From: Bin87 sp965220505
GTDB lineage: Bacteria > Chloroflexota > Dehalococcoidia > Lucifugimonadales > UBA3495
Assembly: GCA_965220505.1 (NCBI GenBank)
Contig: CBDCQE010000002.1
Coordinates: 1-64,000, forward strand
Reading direction: 5' to 3'
DNA length: 64,000 nucleotides
Shown here: positions 41,599-51,200 of the stretch, in pieces
How the letters are laid out: each line of letters begins with the position of its first letter
Numbering within the stretch: the first letter of the stretch is position 1
Made by a program: the position numbers and the translations under genes
The notes under the pieces: generated by a model
What the model was told of the DNA's origin: nothing
The model's database searches: none
Seen by the model: only the letters and a program-made list of their open reading frames with translations

Positions 41599-42849
41599 AT
41601 GACTACCCTGCTTGACCGGTTAGACCCCGCCGTCGCCGCCGCCATTGAGAGCGAAAACCACCGCCAGCGCGATTCCATCGTGTTGATTGCATCAGAGAAC
41701 TACGCGAGCAAGGCGGTGCTGGAGGCGCAGGCGCAGTTGATGAACAACAAGTACGCCGAGGGGTACCCCGGCCGGCGATACTACGGCGGCTGCGAATTCG
41801 TCGACGTGGTAGAAACCCTGGCCATCGACCGGGCCAAAGAGCTGTTCGGCGCGGAGCACGCCAACGTGCAGGCCCACAGCGGCGCGCAGGCCAACATGGC
41901 CGCCTACTTCGCCGTCCTGGAGCCTGGGGATACCGTGCTGGGGATGCAGCTGGACATGGGCGGACACCTGACCCACGGGGCCAACGTCAACTTTTCCGGC
42001 AAGCTGTACAACTTCATACCCTACGGCGTGGACCGGGAGACCGAGACCATCGACTACGATCAGGTGGAGAGGCTGGCGCGGGAGCACAATCCCAAGCTGA
42101 TCGTCGCCGGGTGCAGCAGCTATTCGCGGGTGCTGGACTTCCCCCGGTTCCGCGCCATTGCCGATTCCGTGGGGGCGATGCTGATGGTGGACATGGCGCA
42201 CATCTCCGGCCTGATCGCCGGGGGCGCGCATCCGTCGCCATTCCCCCACGCGCAGATCGTCACGTCCACCACCCAGAAGACCCTGCGCGGACCGCGCGGC
42301 GGCATGATCCTGACCGAGGAAGATCTGGGCCGCAAGATCGACTTCGCGGTGTTCCCCTTCATGCAGGGCGGTCCCTTCATGCACGTCATCGCCGCCAAGG
42401 CGGTCTGTTTCGGCGAGGCTCTACAACCGGACTTTTCGCGCTACGCCCACCAGGTGGTGGCCAACGCGCAGGTGATGGCGCAGGAACTATCCGAGGCCGG
42501 CGTCCGCCTGGTGGCCGGCGGAACGGACAATCACCTGATGCTGGTGGACCTGACACCCTTGGGCATCACTGGTCGGCAGGCGGAGCGGGCGCTGGAATCG
42601 GTGAACATCGTCGCCAACAAGAACGCGATCCCCTACGACCAGTTGCCGCCGCGCACCGCGTCGGGTTTGCGCCTGGGCACGCCCGCCATCACCAGCCGGG
42701 GCATGGGTGAGGAGGACACGCGCCAAGTGGCCAGGCTCATCGTGCGGACGCTGGGCAGCATTGGGGATGAGGCAGCGATGTCCACTATCGGCGAAGAAGT
42801 GCGACACCTCAGCCGTCGGTTCCCGGTGCCCGGGCTGGACGACGAGTAG
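41599..42849 (+). CDS. glyA: Serine hydroxymethyltransferase
   Basis: A 416-residue PLP enzyme interconverting serine and glycine with tetrahydrofolate. Blocks: SIVLIASENYASKAVLEAQA, MNNKYAEGYPGRRYYGGCEF, VNVQAHSGAQANMAAYFAVL-like region, VDMAHISGLIAGG and the PLP lysine in TSTTQKTLRGPRGG. The residue before the lysine is Gln where most family members have His (TTHKTLRG). ATG 41599 has GGAG at 41584-41587. It is transcribed alone, convergent with the next gene. Confidence 0.96.
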   Translation: MTTLLDRLDPAVAAAIESENHRQRDSIVLIASENYASKAVLEAQAQLMNNKYAEGYPGRRYYGGCEFVDVVETLAIDRAKELFGAEHANVQAHSGAQANMAAYFAVLEPGDTVLGMQLDMGGHLTHGANVNFSGKLYNFIPYGVDRETETIDYDQVERLAREHNPKLIVAGCSSYSRVLDFPRFRAIADSVGAMLMVDMAHISGLIAGGAHPSPFPHAQIVTSTTQKTLRGPRGGMILTEEDLGRKIDFAVFPFMQGGPFMHVIAAKAVCFGEALQPDFSRYAHQVVANAQVMAQELSEAGVRLVAGGTDNHLMLVDLTPLGITGRQAERALESVNIVANKNAIPYDQLPPRTASGLRLGTPAITSRGMGEEDTRQVARLIVRTLGSIGDEAAMSTIGEEVRHLSRRFPVPGLDDE

Positions 42850-42862
42850 CGGTCGCGCCGTC

Positions 42863-43561
42863 TCACCGCCAGGCGAGGCGGTTACGGTGAACCAGCACCG
42901 CCACGCCGATGATGGCGATCAGCAGCCCGACCAGTATCGTGAGGCCGGGCAGAACCGGCACGCCGGAGTAGGACCAGGAGTTGATGTAGCCGCCGGGGGT
43001 GTGCTCCGGAGCCAAGCCCAGCTCTCCGGCGTCGGGTATCGTCAGGTCGGTGGTCACCGTGCCCGCGTGGCCGGCTGATGTCGTGACGCCGCGCGAGGGC
43101 ACGGGGAGCTTGTGGAAGCTCAGGTGCAGCTCGCGGGTGCGGCCGTCTCCGGTGAACAGCCACGACTGCACGGCGGATACGCGGTCGTCGTGGCCCACGA
43201 GCCAGAAGGTGATGACGTCGGCGTCGGGCAGGGCGCTGCGGTCCGCGCCGCCGGGCTCGACCATCAGGCCGCTGTAACGTCCGTCCTGGCCGATGGCCAC
43301 CGGCTCGCTGATGTAACCATCCTCGCACCCGCCGAGGCAGGCGACCAACGACACGCCCGTGGGAACGATGCGGCTGTCGGCGAAGGCGTGCCCTTCGAAT
43401 ACCTGCCACTGCGCGCCCGTGTTGGACGCGGTGGCGCCGGCGGAGTCGTCGGGGCCGGCGCCCAGGGTGGCCAGCATGGACGCCAGCAGCAGCGCCGCGG
43501 CGCCCAGGGTCGGGATCGTTCGCCACGCGAACCGGCGGCGTAGTGGGTTGTTGCCTTTCAT
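42863..43561 (-). CDS. Secreted, C-terminally anchored hypothetical protein
   Basis: A 232-residue protein starting MKGNNPLRRRFAWR, with a signal peptide ending near ATLGAGPDDSAGA, a beta-rich domain containing two close Cys (ACLGGCEDGY), and a C-terminal membrane helix (LPGLTILVGLLIAIIGVAVL) followed by a short basic tail. The layout, a secreted domain plus tail anchor, is shared with the collagen-like protein at 44516. No family recognised. Probably displayed on the cell surface. Confidence 0.7.
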   Translation of the reverse strand: MKGNNPLRRRFAWRTIPTLGAAALLLASMLATLGAGPDDSAGATASNTGAQWQVFEGHAFADSRIVPTGVSLVACLGGCEDGYISEPVAIGQDGRYSGLMVEPGGADRSALPDADVITFWLVGHDDRVSAVQSWLFTGDGRTRELHLSFHKLPVPSRGVTTSAGHAGTVTTDLTIPDAGELGLAPEHTPGGYINSWSYSGVPVLPGLTILVGLLIAIIGVAVLVHRNRLAWR

Positions 43562-43710
43562 TTCCTTGCTCCCGCTGGTCAGCATCAGTTATCAGTCGTG
43601 TATTGACTCTTCACCAAGCTCGTATGGAGGGTGGCTAATGGTAGCCGGCGCGGCGGGCAATCGACATCGGCGACGGCGCGCGATTTTGAACAATTTTTTG
43701 ATTACAAAAA

Positions 43711-43743
43711 GGCCCCCGCCGTTGCCGACGGGGGCCGGTTTTT
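43711..43743. terminator. Bidirectional terminator, first of two near-identical copies
   Basis: AAAAA-GGCCCCCG, loop CCGTTGCCGA, CGGGGGCC-GG-TTTTT. T tracts serve both strands. A near-identical hairpin is at 44433-44464; the brnTA pair lies between them. Confidence 0.8.
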
Positions 43744-43762
43744 ACGCAGTAATATCGTGCCC

Positions 43763-44086
43763 TTACGATTGGGCATCCGCGCTGAAAACGGCCCGGCGTA
43801 GAGTGTCGTTCAGACGGGTCTGCCAGCCAGGGCCGCCGCTCCGAAAATGCTCAACGACATCCGCATCCAGACGGATGTGGATCTGCTGCTTGGTCGGAGA
43901 TTTTTGCGGCCCACGGGTCCGACGATAGCGCGTCAGGATATGCGGCACCGCTTCCTCGGATGTCAACGCCGTGGCGAACCAATCGTCACTGGCCTCGCTG
44001 GTATCCGGGTCGGCAGCGATGCCGGCGTTGATGGCCGCGTCCTCTTCCGGTGTTGGGATGATGATTTCAGACAAGCGCCTCGACAT
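43763..44086 (-). CDS. brnA: BrnA-type antitoxin
   Basis: A 107-residue protein: MSRRLSEIIIPTPEEDAAIN at the N-terminus binds toxin, and the C-terminal DNA-binding block reads QQIHIRLDADVVEHFRSGGP and GWQTRLNDTLRRAV, typical of BrnA (PF14384). It should bind BrnT and repress the operon. Its start overlaps the brnT end by 20 nt. Order toxin then antitoxin is normal for brnTA. Confidence 0.9.
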   Translation of the reverse strand: MSRRLSEIIIPTPEEDAAINAGIAADPDTSEASDDWFATALTSEEAVPHILTRYRRTRGPQKSPTKQQIHIRLDADVVEHFRSGGPGWQTRLNDTLRRAVFSADAQS

Positions 44087-44357
44087 ATTTTCTAACCTCC
44101 CCGGAATTGGCCTTGCGCAGGCTGATGATGCGAATGCGGTCGCTGCGTTCTGTCCAAACTACATGGTGCAGCCGGTTCCCAATCAGCCCGAAACTGGCCC
44201 ATCGGGTTTCCCCGTCACGATCGCTCCGCTGATGCATTGCCGTTTCCCAATCAAAGTCGTACATGGAAGCGAAGTCTATTTCACGCTCTCGCAAGGTTTC
44301 AGTTCGTTTGTTCTCGTCCCATTCATACCGTATTGGCAGACTATCACAGTTGGTCAT
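44067..44357 (-). CDS. brnT: BrnT-type ribonuclease toxin
   Basis: A 96-residue toxin: IRYEWDENKRTETLREREID, FASMYDFDWETAMHQRSD, RWASFGLIGNRLHHVVWTER and RIISLRKANSGEVRKYVEAL are the family blocks. BrnT toxins are RelE-fold RNases that inhibit translation. ATG 44357 is chosen because the preceding GGAAATAACC provides a ribosome site and the length fits the family. Confidence 0.9.
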   Translation of the reverse strand: MTNCDSLPIRYEWDENKRTETLREREIDFASMYDFDWETAMHQRSDRDGETRWASFGLIGNRLHHVVWTERSDRIRIISLRKANSGEVRKYVEALV

Positions 44358-44432
44358 GGTTATTTCCTTATGGATTAGATTATTGTAGCCACAAAAAGAC
44401 GTCGCGTCAAACCGGTGCCAACGCATTACAAA

Positions 44433-44464
44433 GGCCCCCGCCGTTGTCGACGGGGGCCGGTTTT
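44433..44464. terminator. Second copy of the terminator hairpin
   Basis: GGCCCCCG (44433-44440) and CGGGGGCC (44451-44458) with loop CCGTTGTCGA and GG-TTTT. It differs from the 43711 copy by one loop base and T-tract length. Confidence 0.75.
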
Positions 44465-44515
44465 CGGATCGGGGGTCGCCGCGCGGGCGATCCTGATCCG
44501 GGGGTTGGTCGGGGG

Positions 44516-45205
44516 CTACGCGGTGGTGCGGCGTCCCATGATGATGGCCACGATCGCGATTATCACGGCCACGATGGCCACGATCAGCGCGATGATGCCC
44601 ATGGAACCACCGGAACCGGCCGGGCCGATGCTACCGGCGGGGCCCTGCGGACCCGGAGGGCCCGGAGGTCCAGCGATACCCTGCTCGCCCTGGGGACCCG
44701 GAGGTCCGGCGGCGCCAGCGGCTCCGTCACGGCCGTCGCGGCCGTTGGCTCCGTCGGCTCCGTCAGCTCCGGCAGGGCCGGGGACGCCCGGAGGGCCGGC
44801 CGCGCCGGGCGCGCCGGCGGGACCCATGGCGCCTGCCTGGGCGGACAGGTCAGCGGCCAGGTCCATGATCATGCGGTCGCCGCTCATCCAGGTGTACTCG
44901 TAGTCCACCATGCGCTCACCGATCATGAACGTGACCATGGCGTCGTCACTCATGGGCTGCATGAGCTGCAGCTCGTAGTGGCCGCCCATCATGGTCGTGG
45001 TGGAACCGATCTTCTCGTCGCCGGCCATGGCAACGACCATGGTTCCTTCGGGCACGGGCAGGCCGTCGGCCATGGCGTAGCCGAATATGAAGGCGGGGGG
45101 CACGTTGGCCCGCGGCGCATCTCCCTGAGCCGCAACAAGGCCCAGGGGCAATGCGATCAGCAGGGCAATCAACGCCACCGCCGCCATCGCTCCAATTCTC
45201 TTCAT
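44516..45205 (-). CDS. Bacterial collagen-like membrane protein
   Basis: A 229-residue protein: signal peptide MKRIGAMAAVALIALLIALP, an Ig-like or carboxypeptidase-regulatory-like domain (about 30-122; VPEGTMVVAMAGDEKIGSTT), about 25 uninterrupted Gly-X-Y triplets (residues 125-200, e.g. GPPGPQGEQGIAGPPGPPG), and a C-terminal helix (GIIALIVAIVAVIIAIVAII) with GRRTTA. The triplets should form a trimeric triple helix standing off the membrane. ATG 45205 gives the signal peptide. It lies beside two giant surface proteins, consistent with a cell-envelope locus. Confidence 0.88.
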   Translation of the reverse strand: MKRIGAMAAVALIALLIALPLGLVAAQGDAPRANVPPAFIFGYAMADGLPVPEGTMVVAMAGDEKIGSTTTMMGGHYELQLMQPMSDDAMVTFMIGERMVDYEYTWMSGDRMIMDLAADLSAQAGAMGPAGAPGAAGPPGVPGPAGADGADGANGRDGRDGAAGAAGPPGPQGEQGIAGPPGPPGPQGPAGSIGPAGSGGSMGIIALIVAIVAVIIAIVAIIMGRRTTA

Positions 45206-45326
45206 CTCATTTGCTCCTGCTTGGGGTGGTCCTCCCGCTCCCGCAGCGCTGGGCCACGGGAGCGGGGGCGCTTTACTGGACACTCATTCAGTCGGTTGAC
45301 TGTCGCTCCCCTGCGGGGACGACGGC

Positions 45327-48173
45327 CTACCAGACCTCCAGGTTCCAGCAGTCGTCGCCGCGGCAGGTGAGACTGCGGGCCTTGTTGTTCAGGACCACGT
45401 CTTCCACGGTCTCGCTGACCAGGATCCAGTAGGCCTCACCGTTAACCAGCTCGGACAGGGTGTTCAGGTCGGCGAAATCGGGGCGCGGGTCGTAGAAGGA
45501 CCAGGTCTTGCCCACGTCGTCGAAGTAGAAGACGGCAACCAGGCTGTCACCGAGGTTCTCCACGGCGTCGGGCAGCGCGGCGGCAGCGCCGACTGCGGCC
45601 GACTCCGCGAGCACGTTCAGCTCGCCGATGGCGATGGTGTCTTCCACCTCCAGCAACACGCTGTAGGTGCCGGGGTCGATGCCGGGGATCAGCACGTCGG
45701 TGACGGTCACGCTGCCGGTGGAGTCGGTGCTGAAGTTGCCCACGGGGCGGACGTTGCGGCCGCCGATCTCCACCCGGGCAACCTGCTGATAGACGGGCAT
45801 GCCGTCAACGGACAGGGTGATGTGGTCACCAGGCTGGCCCTCGGCGGGCTCGATGTTGATGACGGCGGCGGGAACTTCAAAGGAACCCACCTTCACGATG
45901 TCGGTGTTCATCTCCGCGCGCACCTGGTTGGTGGACGGGATGGCCACGTTGGAGGCGACCCGGTGCTCGATGGTAAAGCGGCCGGCGCTGTCGGCGAAGG
46001 CGCTGTAGCGGCGGGCGCGGGTGCCGTCGGTGATCCTGATGTCCACCGCGTCGGGATCGCCGCCATCGATGTTGTCGATGGGCCAGTTCTCACCGGTGAT
46101 GGTGATGATGTCCCGGGGGCCGGCCACGATGGGGGTAACCTTGATGGTCGGCTCGGGGATGACGATCACGGCGGAGCCGGAGAACCCGGCGTCGTCCTTC
46201 ACCTTGATGGTGTGCGTGCCCGCGATGAGTTGCGGGTTGCTGCCCTCAGTTTGGGGCCACAGCACGACGGAAGCGACGAACTGGCCGGCGTTGGAAACTT
46301 CCACCTCACCGTCGTCCTTCGAGTCGTCGTGAACCATCAGGGCAACACCGTCGATGGTGATGTCCTCAACTTTGATGTGGTCGCCGCCGAAGCCGTCGCC
46401 GGTGATGGTGATCAGCTCGTTGGGCAGGGCCTCGCCCTTGCTCAGGGTGAGCTGGGAGCCGGTGATGGTGATCTTGGTGTCCTCTTTGTAATTGGTTGTC
46501 CCGTCTTTCCAGGTGGCGTCGATACGGACAGTGCCCTCCAGGGCGCTCTCGTTCAGTTCGCCGGGCAGGTCGAAGGTCGCGGTGGCGGAACCGTCACGCC
46601 CGATGTTGGTAGCGTTGATGCTGATATAGTTCGGGTTGTCGACTTCCGCGCCGCCCACCATGATTTTCTTATCGGACACGTTCTGACCGGCAATCAGCAA
46701 CTGTTCGAAGCTGCCGCCGGGGAAGTCCTGGGCGAACACGGTGACGGTGTCACCGGCGGCCGCCGAGGCGGGAACGATGCGGATGGAGGGCTGCAGCTCG
46801 AACGTCTCCACATCGTCAACGGCTATCCGGCCTTCGCCGTCCACCATGCAGATGTAGTTGCCCTCGCCGGCCTTGAAGGTCGGCACGGTAACCTCGAAGG
46901 TTACGGCAACCTTGTCGTCGCTGCCCACGGTGGCGATGCCGGCCCGGGACCCCTGCTGGATGACCTGGGCGCAGGAGGGTTCGGTGGACACGCCGCTGAG
47001 GACGTGGACGGCGGCGGAGGTGCTGTTGTTGAAGCCGGAGCCGGTAACCGTCAGCTCGTAGCCCCGGGAGTTGTCCTCGTCGTCCAGGCTGATCTTGGCC
47101 TTGACGATTAGGTCGTCATCTCCTTTGTCGCCGGGGGCGTCGGGGACGCCGGCGCCGGGGCCGAGCACCGCGTAGCTCCACTTGTAACCGGCCGCGTAGT
47201 CGTTATTGTTGTCGTGGGCTTCGCTGGGGTTCTTGATGTCGGCGGCCTTGGTGATCACCAGTTGCAGGGAAGCTCCCTCCCCCGGCGCCTGGAACCCGGC
47301 GGCGGCGTCAACGTCCCTGGTGTCGAAGTCCGGCACGAATACCTGGATGTCCCAGTCGTCGTCGCCGCCGAAGTGGTCGTCGTCGCTGATTTCCACCCCG
47401 TAGGTGGCGAAGACGCGACCGCCGTTGTTCATCGCGGGGCTGCTCGAGCCGGTGGCGATGAAGTACACGTCGCCGCGGTCGATGCTGTCCGGCACCTTGT
47501 AGTCGTCTTCCAGGTAGAGGACGATGGAGCTCCCGTCGCGCAAATCCATGGGCAGCTGGGCGATGTCCAGCGTCAGCTTGACGGTGGCGCTGGCCGAGGT
47601 GCTGGTGCTGGCCAGGTCGTCGTTATCGATGGCCGGCTCGGTTACCGTAACCATGAAGGTCTGCGTAGCGCTGGCGGTGCCGTCGCTGGCGGTCACCGTA
47701 ATGGTGGCCACGCCGGCTCCCTGGGCGGAAACGGTTACCATACCCATGTCGCTCACCACGGCGGTGGCCACGGCGGGGGCACTGGACGACACCGTCCAGA
47801 TCAGCGTGTCGTCCGCGTCAGCGTCGGTAATGGTGCTCTGGACCATAACCGTGCCGTCTACCGCAATCGGGTTGACCGAGATGGCGGCGCCGGCCCTGGG
47901 GGGGTTGTTGGGCTCAGTCTCAGTGCCGGGGTTGTCACAACTGTGCGCGCTCCCGTCGGCGTTGGTATCCCCCGATCTTCCTGCCTCGAAGTCATGGGCG
48001 AAGTCTCCGCCAGCAGTCCCCGGGCAGTGGTTGTCGACGTTAGTGTCAGGATCGTGCGCGCTGGTGACGCCAGGCGACGCCGCCAGCACGACGAACGCGG
48101 CCAGGGCGGCGACGAGGGCGAATGCCATCACCGCGGTCACCGGCCAAGCGTATTTTCTCGTCTTGTTGCTCAT
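45327..48173 (-). CDS. Large secreted surface protein with Ig-like and IPT/TIG-type repeats
   Basis: A 948-residue protein. Signal peptide MSNKTRKYAWPVTAVMAFAL. After a Cys-containing Asp-rich head (NVDNHCPGTAGGDFAHDF) comes a cadherin/BIG2-like domain (ATITVTASDGTASATQTFMV). Several IPT/TIG-like repeats follow, recognisable by phrases such as ITITGDGFGGDHIKVEDITI and DIITITGENWP. The C-terminal module is VAVFYFDDVGKTWSFYDPRP with GEAYWILVSE. No sorting motif or anchor is visible. It is probably an adhesin or envelope layer protein. The leader hairpin at 48181 covers its ribosome site. Confidence 0.82.
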   Translation of the reverse strand: MSNKTRKYAWPVTAVMAFALVAALAAFVVLAASPGVTSAHDPDTNVDNHCPGTAGGDFAHDFEAGRSGDTNADGSAHSCDNPGTETEPNNPPRAGAAISVNPIAVDGTVMVQSTITDADADDTLIWTVSSSAPAVATAVVSDMGMVTVSAQGAGVATITVTASDGTASATQTFMVTVTEPAIDNDDLASTSTSASATVKLTLDIAQLPMDLRDGSSIVLYLEDDYKVPDSIDRGDVYFIATGSSSPAMNNGGRVFATYGVEISDDDHFGGDDDWDIQVFVPDFDTRDVDAAAGFQAPGEGASLQLVITKAADIKNPSEAHDNNNDYAAGYKWSYAVLGPGAGVPDAPGDKGDDDLIVKAKISLDDEDNSRGYELTVTGSGFNNSTSAAVHVLSGVSTEPSCAQVIQQGSRAGIATVGSDDKVAVTFEVTVPTFKAGEGNYICMVDGEGRIAVDDVETFELQPSIRIVPASAAAGDTVTVFAQDFPGGSFEQLLIAGQNVSDKKIMVGGAEVDNPNYISINATNIGRDGSATATFDLPGELNESALEGTVRIDATWKDGTTNYKEDTKITITGSQLTLSKGEALPNELITITGDGFGGDHIKVEDITIDGVALMVHDDSKDDGEVEVSNAGQFVASVVLWPQTEGSNPQLIAGTHTIKVKDDAGFSGSAVIVIPEPTIKVTPIVAGPRDIITITGENWPIDNIDGGDPDAVDIRITDGTRARRYSAFADSAGRFTIEHRVASNVAIPSTNQVRAEMNTDIVKVGSFEVPAAVINIEPAEGQPGDHITLSVDGMPVYQQVARVEIGGRNVRPVGNFSTDSTGSVTVTDVLIPGIDPGTYSVLLEVEDTIAIGELNVLAESAAVGAAAALPDAVENLGDSLVAVFYFDDVGKTWSFYDPRPDFADLNTLSELVNGEAYWILVSETVEDVVLNNKARSLTCRGDDCWNLEVW

Positions 48174-48180
48174 TTCGTGA

Positions 48181-48196
48181 AATCTCCTTTGAGATT
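48181..48196 (-). promoter_or_regulatory. SD-occluding leader hairpin of the IPT protein gene
   Basis: On the minus strand AATCTC-AAAG-GAGATT lies 7-22 nt before the ATG; the AGGAG ribosome site is inside the right arm. The same arrangement is found before the FN3 gene at 51548. Confidence 0.55.
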
Positions 48197-48282
48197 GTGT
48201 TCACGTTCTGTCCCCGGGCTGCCGGTCTCCGCCTTTGCAAAGAGCGGCAGACCCGGGATTGTCATGTCTCACATGCGCGGGA

Positions 48283-51200
48283 CTATCGGACCGTTACGTT
48301 GTCGGTCCCGAAGCCAAACTCATACACTTCGTTGGCGCCGGTTCCCTGGATCGCGATCACGAGCACAGCGTACTCCGTCTCAGAGGTCAGAGCGGTGATG
48401 TCGCCCATGGTGGCCGAACCATCGTCTACTGACGAGGTTTCGTAGTACCTGGAATTGCCCGCAGCGTATCCAGCCAGGTCCAATGCCACGAGGACGAAAG
48501 AGTCAGCGTTCTCCGCGCCTTCCCAGGTGATCGTGATCTTACCCGCCGCGTCACTGGTCGCCATCACGTTGGTCGGCGCCATGAGCGTCGTGTCCGCCGA
48601 GTCCGTCATGGCGCTGGCCGTGTCGGACCAGGGGCCGGCAGCGTCGCCGTGGGCGGCGCGGACGCGGTACGAGTACTCGGTGCCGTCCATCAGGCCCGTG
48701 TCCATGTGGGAGGTCACGTTGCCGACGATTTCGTAGCGCTTGTTGAAGTACTCTTCGATCTTCGTGTCCACGTCGCTGCCCGCCATGATGGTTCCGGCAG
48801 TGTTGCTCGGCGCCGTCATGTCGTAGTGCGCGCAGTACTTCGCCTGGTCGCTATCCGCAGCGGGATTATCGACCATGGTTTCACTGCTGCCGACTGCGGC
48901 CAGCATTCCGTTGCAGTTCAGGGTCTCCCACCACTCCATGTGGTCGGAGAAAGCGAAGTTGGCATGCGCGACACCATCGTCGGCGTCCAGGAACATCACG
49001 CTCCCGTAGGCGCGCTCGATGATGTAGCCGGTGACTGAGACGCCGTTGGCCGGCGCGCTCCACATCAGGTTGATCTGGGACGTGGGCATTGCCGCGTCCT
49101 TCGTGGCGGTCACGTTGGTGGGCGAGCCGGGGTAGTGCATCATCGCCGGATCGCGCGGGTAGTAGACCATGGCCCAACCGCTCTCGCCGGCAGCGTTCAC
49201 GGCGCGGACCTGGTAGGCCAGCATCTCACCCATCATGTGATGGCGCGGGTCGGTGAAGGAGGTCCTCATGCTGGTGGATTCTTCGGCGTCATCGGTCGGG
49301 TGTTCCCACTCGCCGTCGCCGATCTTGCGCTGGACCTCATAGCTGGCAACTTCAGGGCCTTCGCTGGGCTTGTTCCACAGCAGCAGCACACCCGTGACGT
49401 TGCCGCTGGTATCCATTGCCACTTGCGACATCAACCCTTCCACCATGTTCGGCGGGTTGGCGTCGCCTGTGGATAACATGGCAGCATCCGACCATGTTTC
49501 ACTGTTGGCAGCCGGTCGCTCTACGTTCGCCGGAGAGCCCAGCGGATCCTTATTGATGGCAGCGACCTGGAACCAATAGGTTTTATCCTCGGTCAAGGGC
49601 TGGTCGTCGGCGGCGGTCGTGTCCTGATCAGCAACCTCGATGGTGGCCATCAGGTTCGCGTTGCCGGTATTCCCGGTGGTTATCGGACGGGCGGTGTCGG
49701 TACCGGCAAAGTCGCCGGCATCAGCCACGCCGTCGCCGTCGTCCAGTACGTAGCGGTACCGGTAGTTAGAGACGGGCTGCCCGCCGTCTTTCTCCGGAGC
49801 CATCCACGACGCCATGATGGTCTCCAGGTCGGGAGCTGAGGCCATCACACCGGTCGCCTTGCCCGGAGCCATAGAGGCTCGTGTCGAACCCGGAACCAGC
49901 GCGCTAGCCGGGCCCACGTTTCGCCGCCAGTTTGTTCCGACGGTGAAGACCCTGTAGTGCATGGTCTCGTCGTAAGGAAGGTTGACGTGTTCGTACTCCC
50001 TGTTGTCTCCGAACCCGGTGAACCTGGTGTCTTGGACCAGTGGCTTCCATGTGGCGCCAGCGTCCTCCGAAACGTCGATCCGGTAGGCGTTTTGCTCCGT
50101 CACGTTCGTAGCACCAGAGGCGATATTGATCGTCAGATTGATCTGCTGTACTTCAGAGGTCCCAGCGTCGGTCGCCGAGACACGGGCCGTTGCCGTTACG
50201 TCCGGCGCCCCGAGCGTGTCATCGGCGACGGCGGGACGAACCACCGCCCTTATGGTCGCAACCTCGGAGGTACCGGTGCTCCTTCGGAGCTTGTTGTCGG
50301 CCGTTTTGGTTGCATCGTCGTCAGCACCATCGTCGGTGGTTTCGGCCAAAACGCGGAACTGCCAACTCACCGGTACCTCGTCAGTACTTGTGTCGTCGTC
50401 GTGGTCCCAAGTGGTGGGGACGGCCGTGAACTCCGCCTGATGAACTTGAGCATCTGGATCGGTTATGCGGAAGTTGTAGCTCTCGTCGGTACCGATGTTC
50501 CCAGTATCAAACGCATCAGCGGCATAGTCGCCGGCATCGGGGACGTCGGGGAGCTTCTTCCAGTCGGCTCCCGACACATTCCGGCGCACCTGAATGACGT
50601 AGTGGGAGATTTCCCAGCCGCCATTGTTCTCCGGATCAAACCAGTAAAGCCGCACAGTGCCCGCAGCCTCCTGATTTACCGCAGTCAGCCCAGTGGGAGC
50701 GCCAGGGTTCCCAGCGGCTTGGGTCATGCCGGTGGCACCCGCCCAGTCTTTCGATCGGTCGGCAGCGGTGAGAGTGGTGCGATCCGTAGGTATAGCCACG
50801 TTCACGGCCCGGATCCGATACATCCTGGAGTCCCCGGGGTCGAGGCTCAGAGTCTCAGAGTCCTTGTCCTCGTAGCCACCATTCATCATGTAGTCGTCTT
50901 GGGTGACGAGCAGGTAATCGGTGGCAGCACCACTGCCCTCCGCAGTGCCAGCAGTGGTGCCAACCGGCAAACCATACCAGTTAGGGTCCGCCTCGGCCGT
51001 GTTGTAATACTGGATTTCATAGCCGGTGATCTTCTCGCCGCCGTTGTCCATCGGGGGGTCCCAGGTCAGGTTGAGCTGGTTGCGCCCGTCGGCGGTGGCC
51101 ATGAAGTTCCGCACCGGACCGGGCATGACCCTTTCATCGGTCTCGCCCGAGTTGGGACTGGAGACCGGGCCGACACCATGGCTGTTGACCGCGAAGACTC

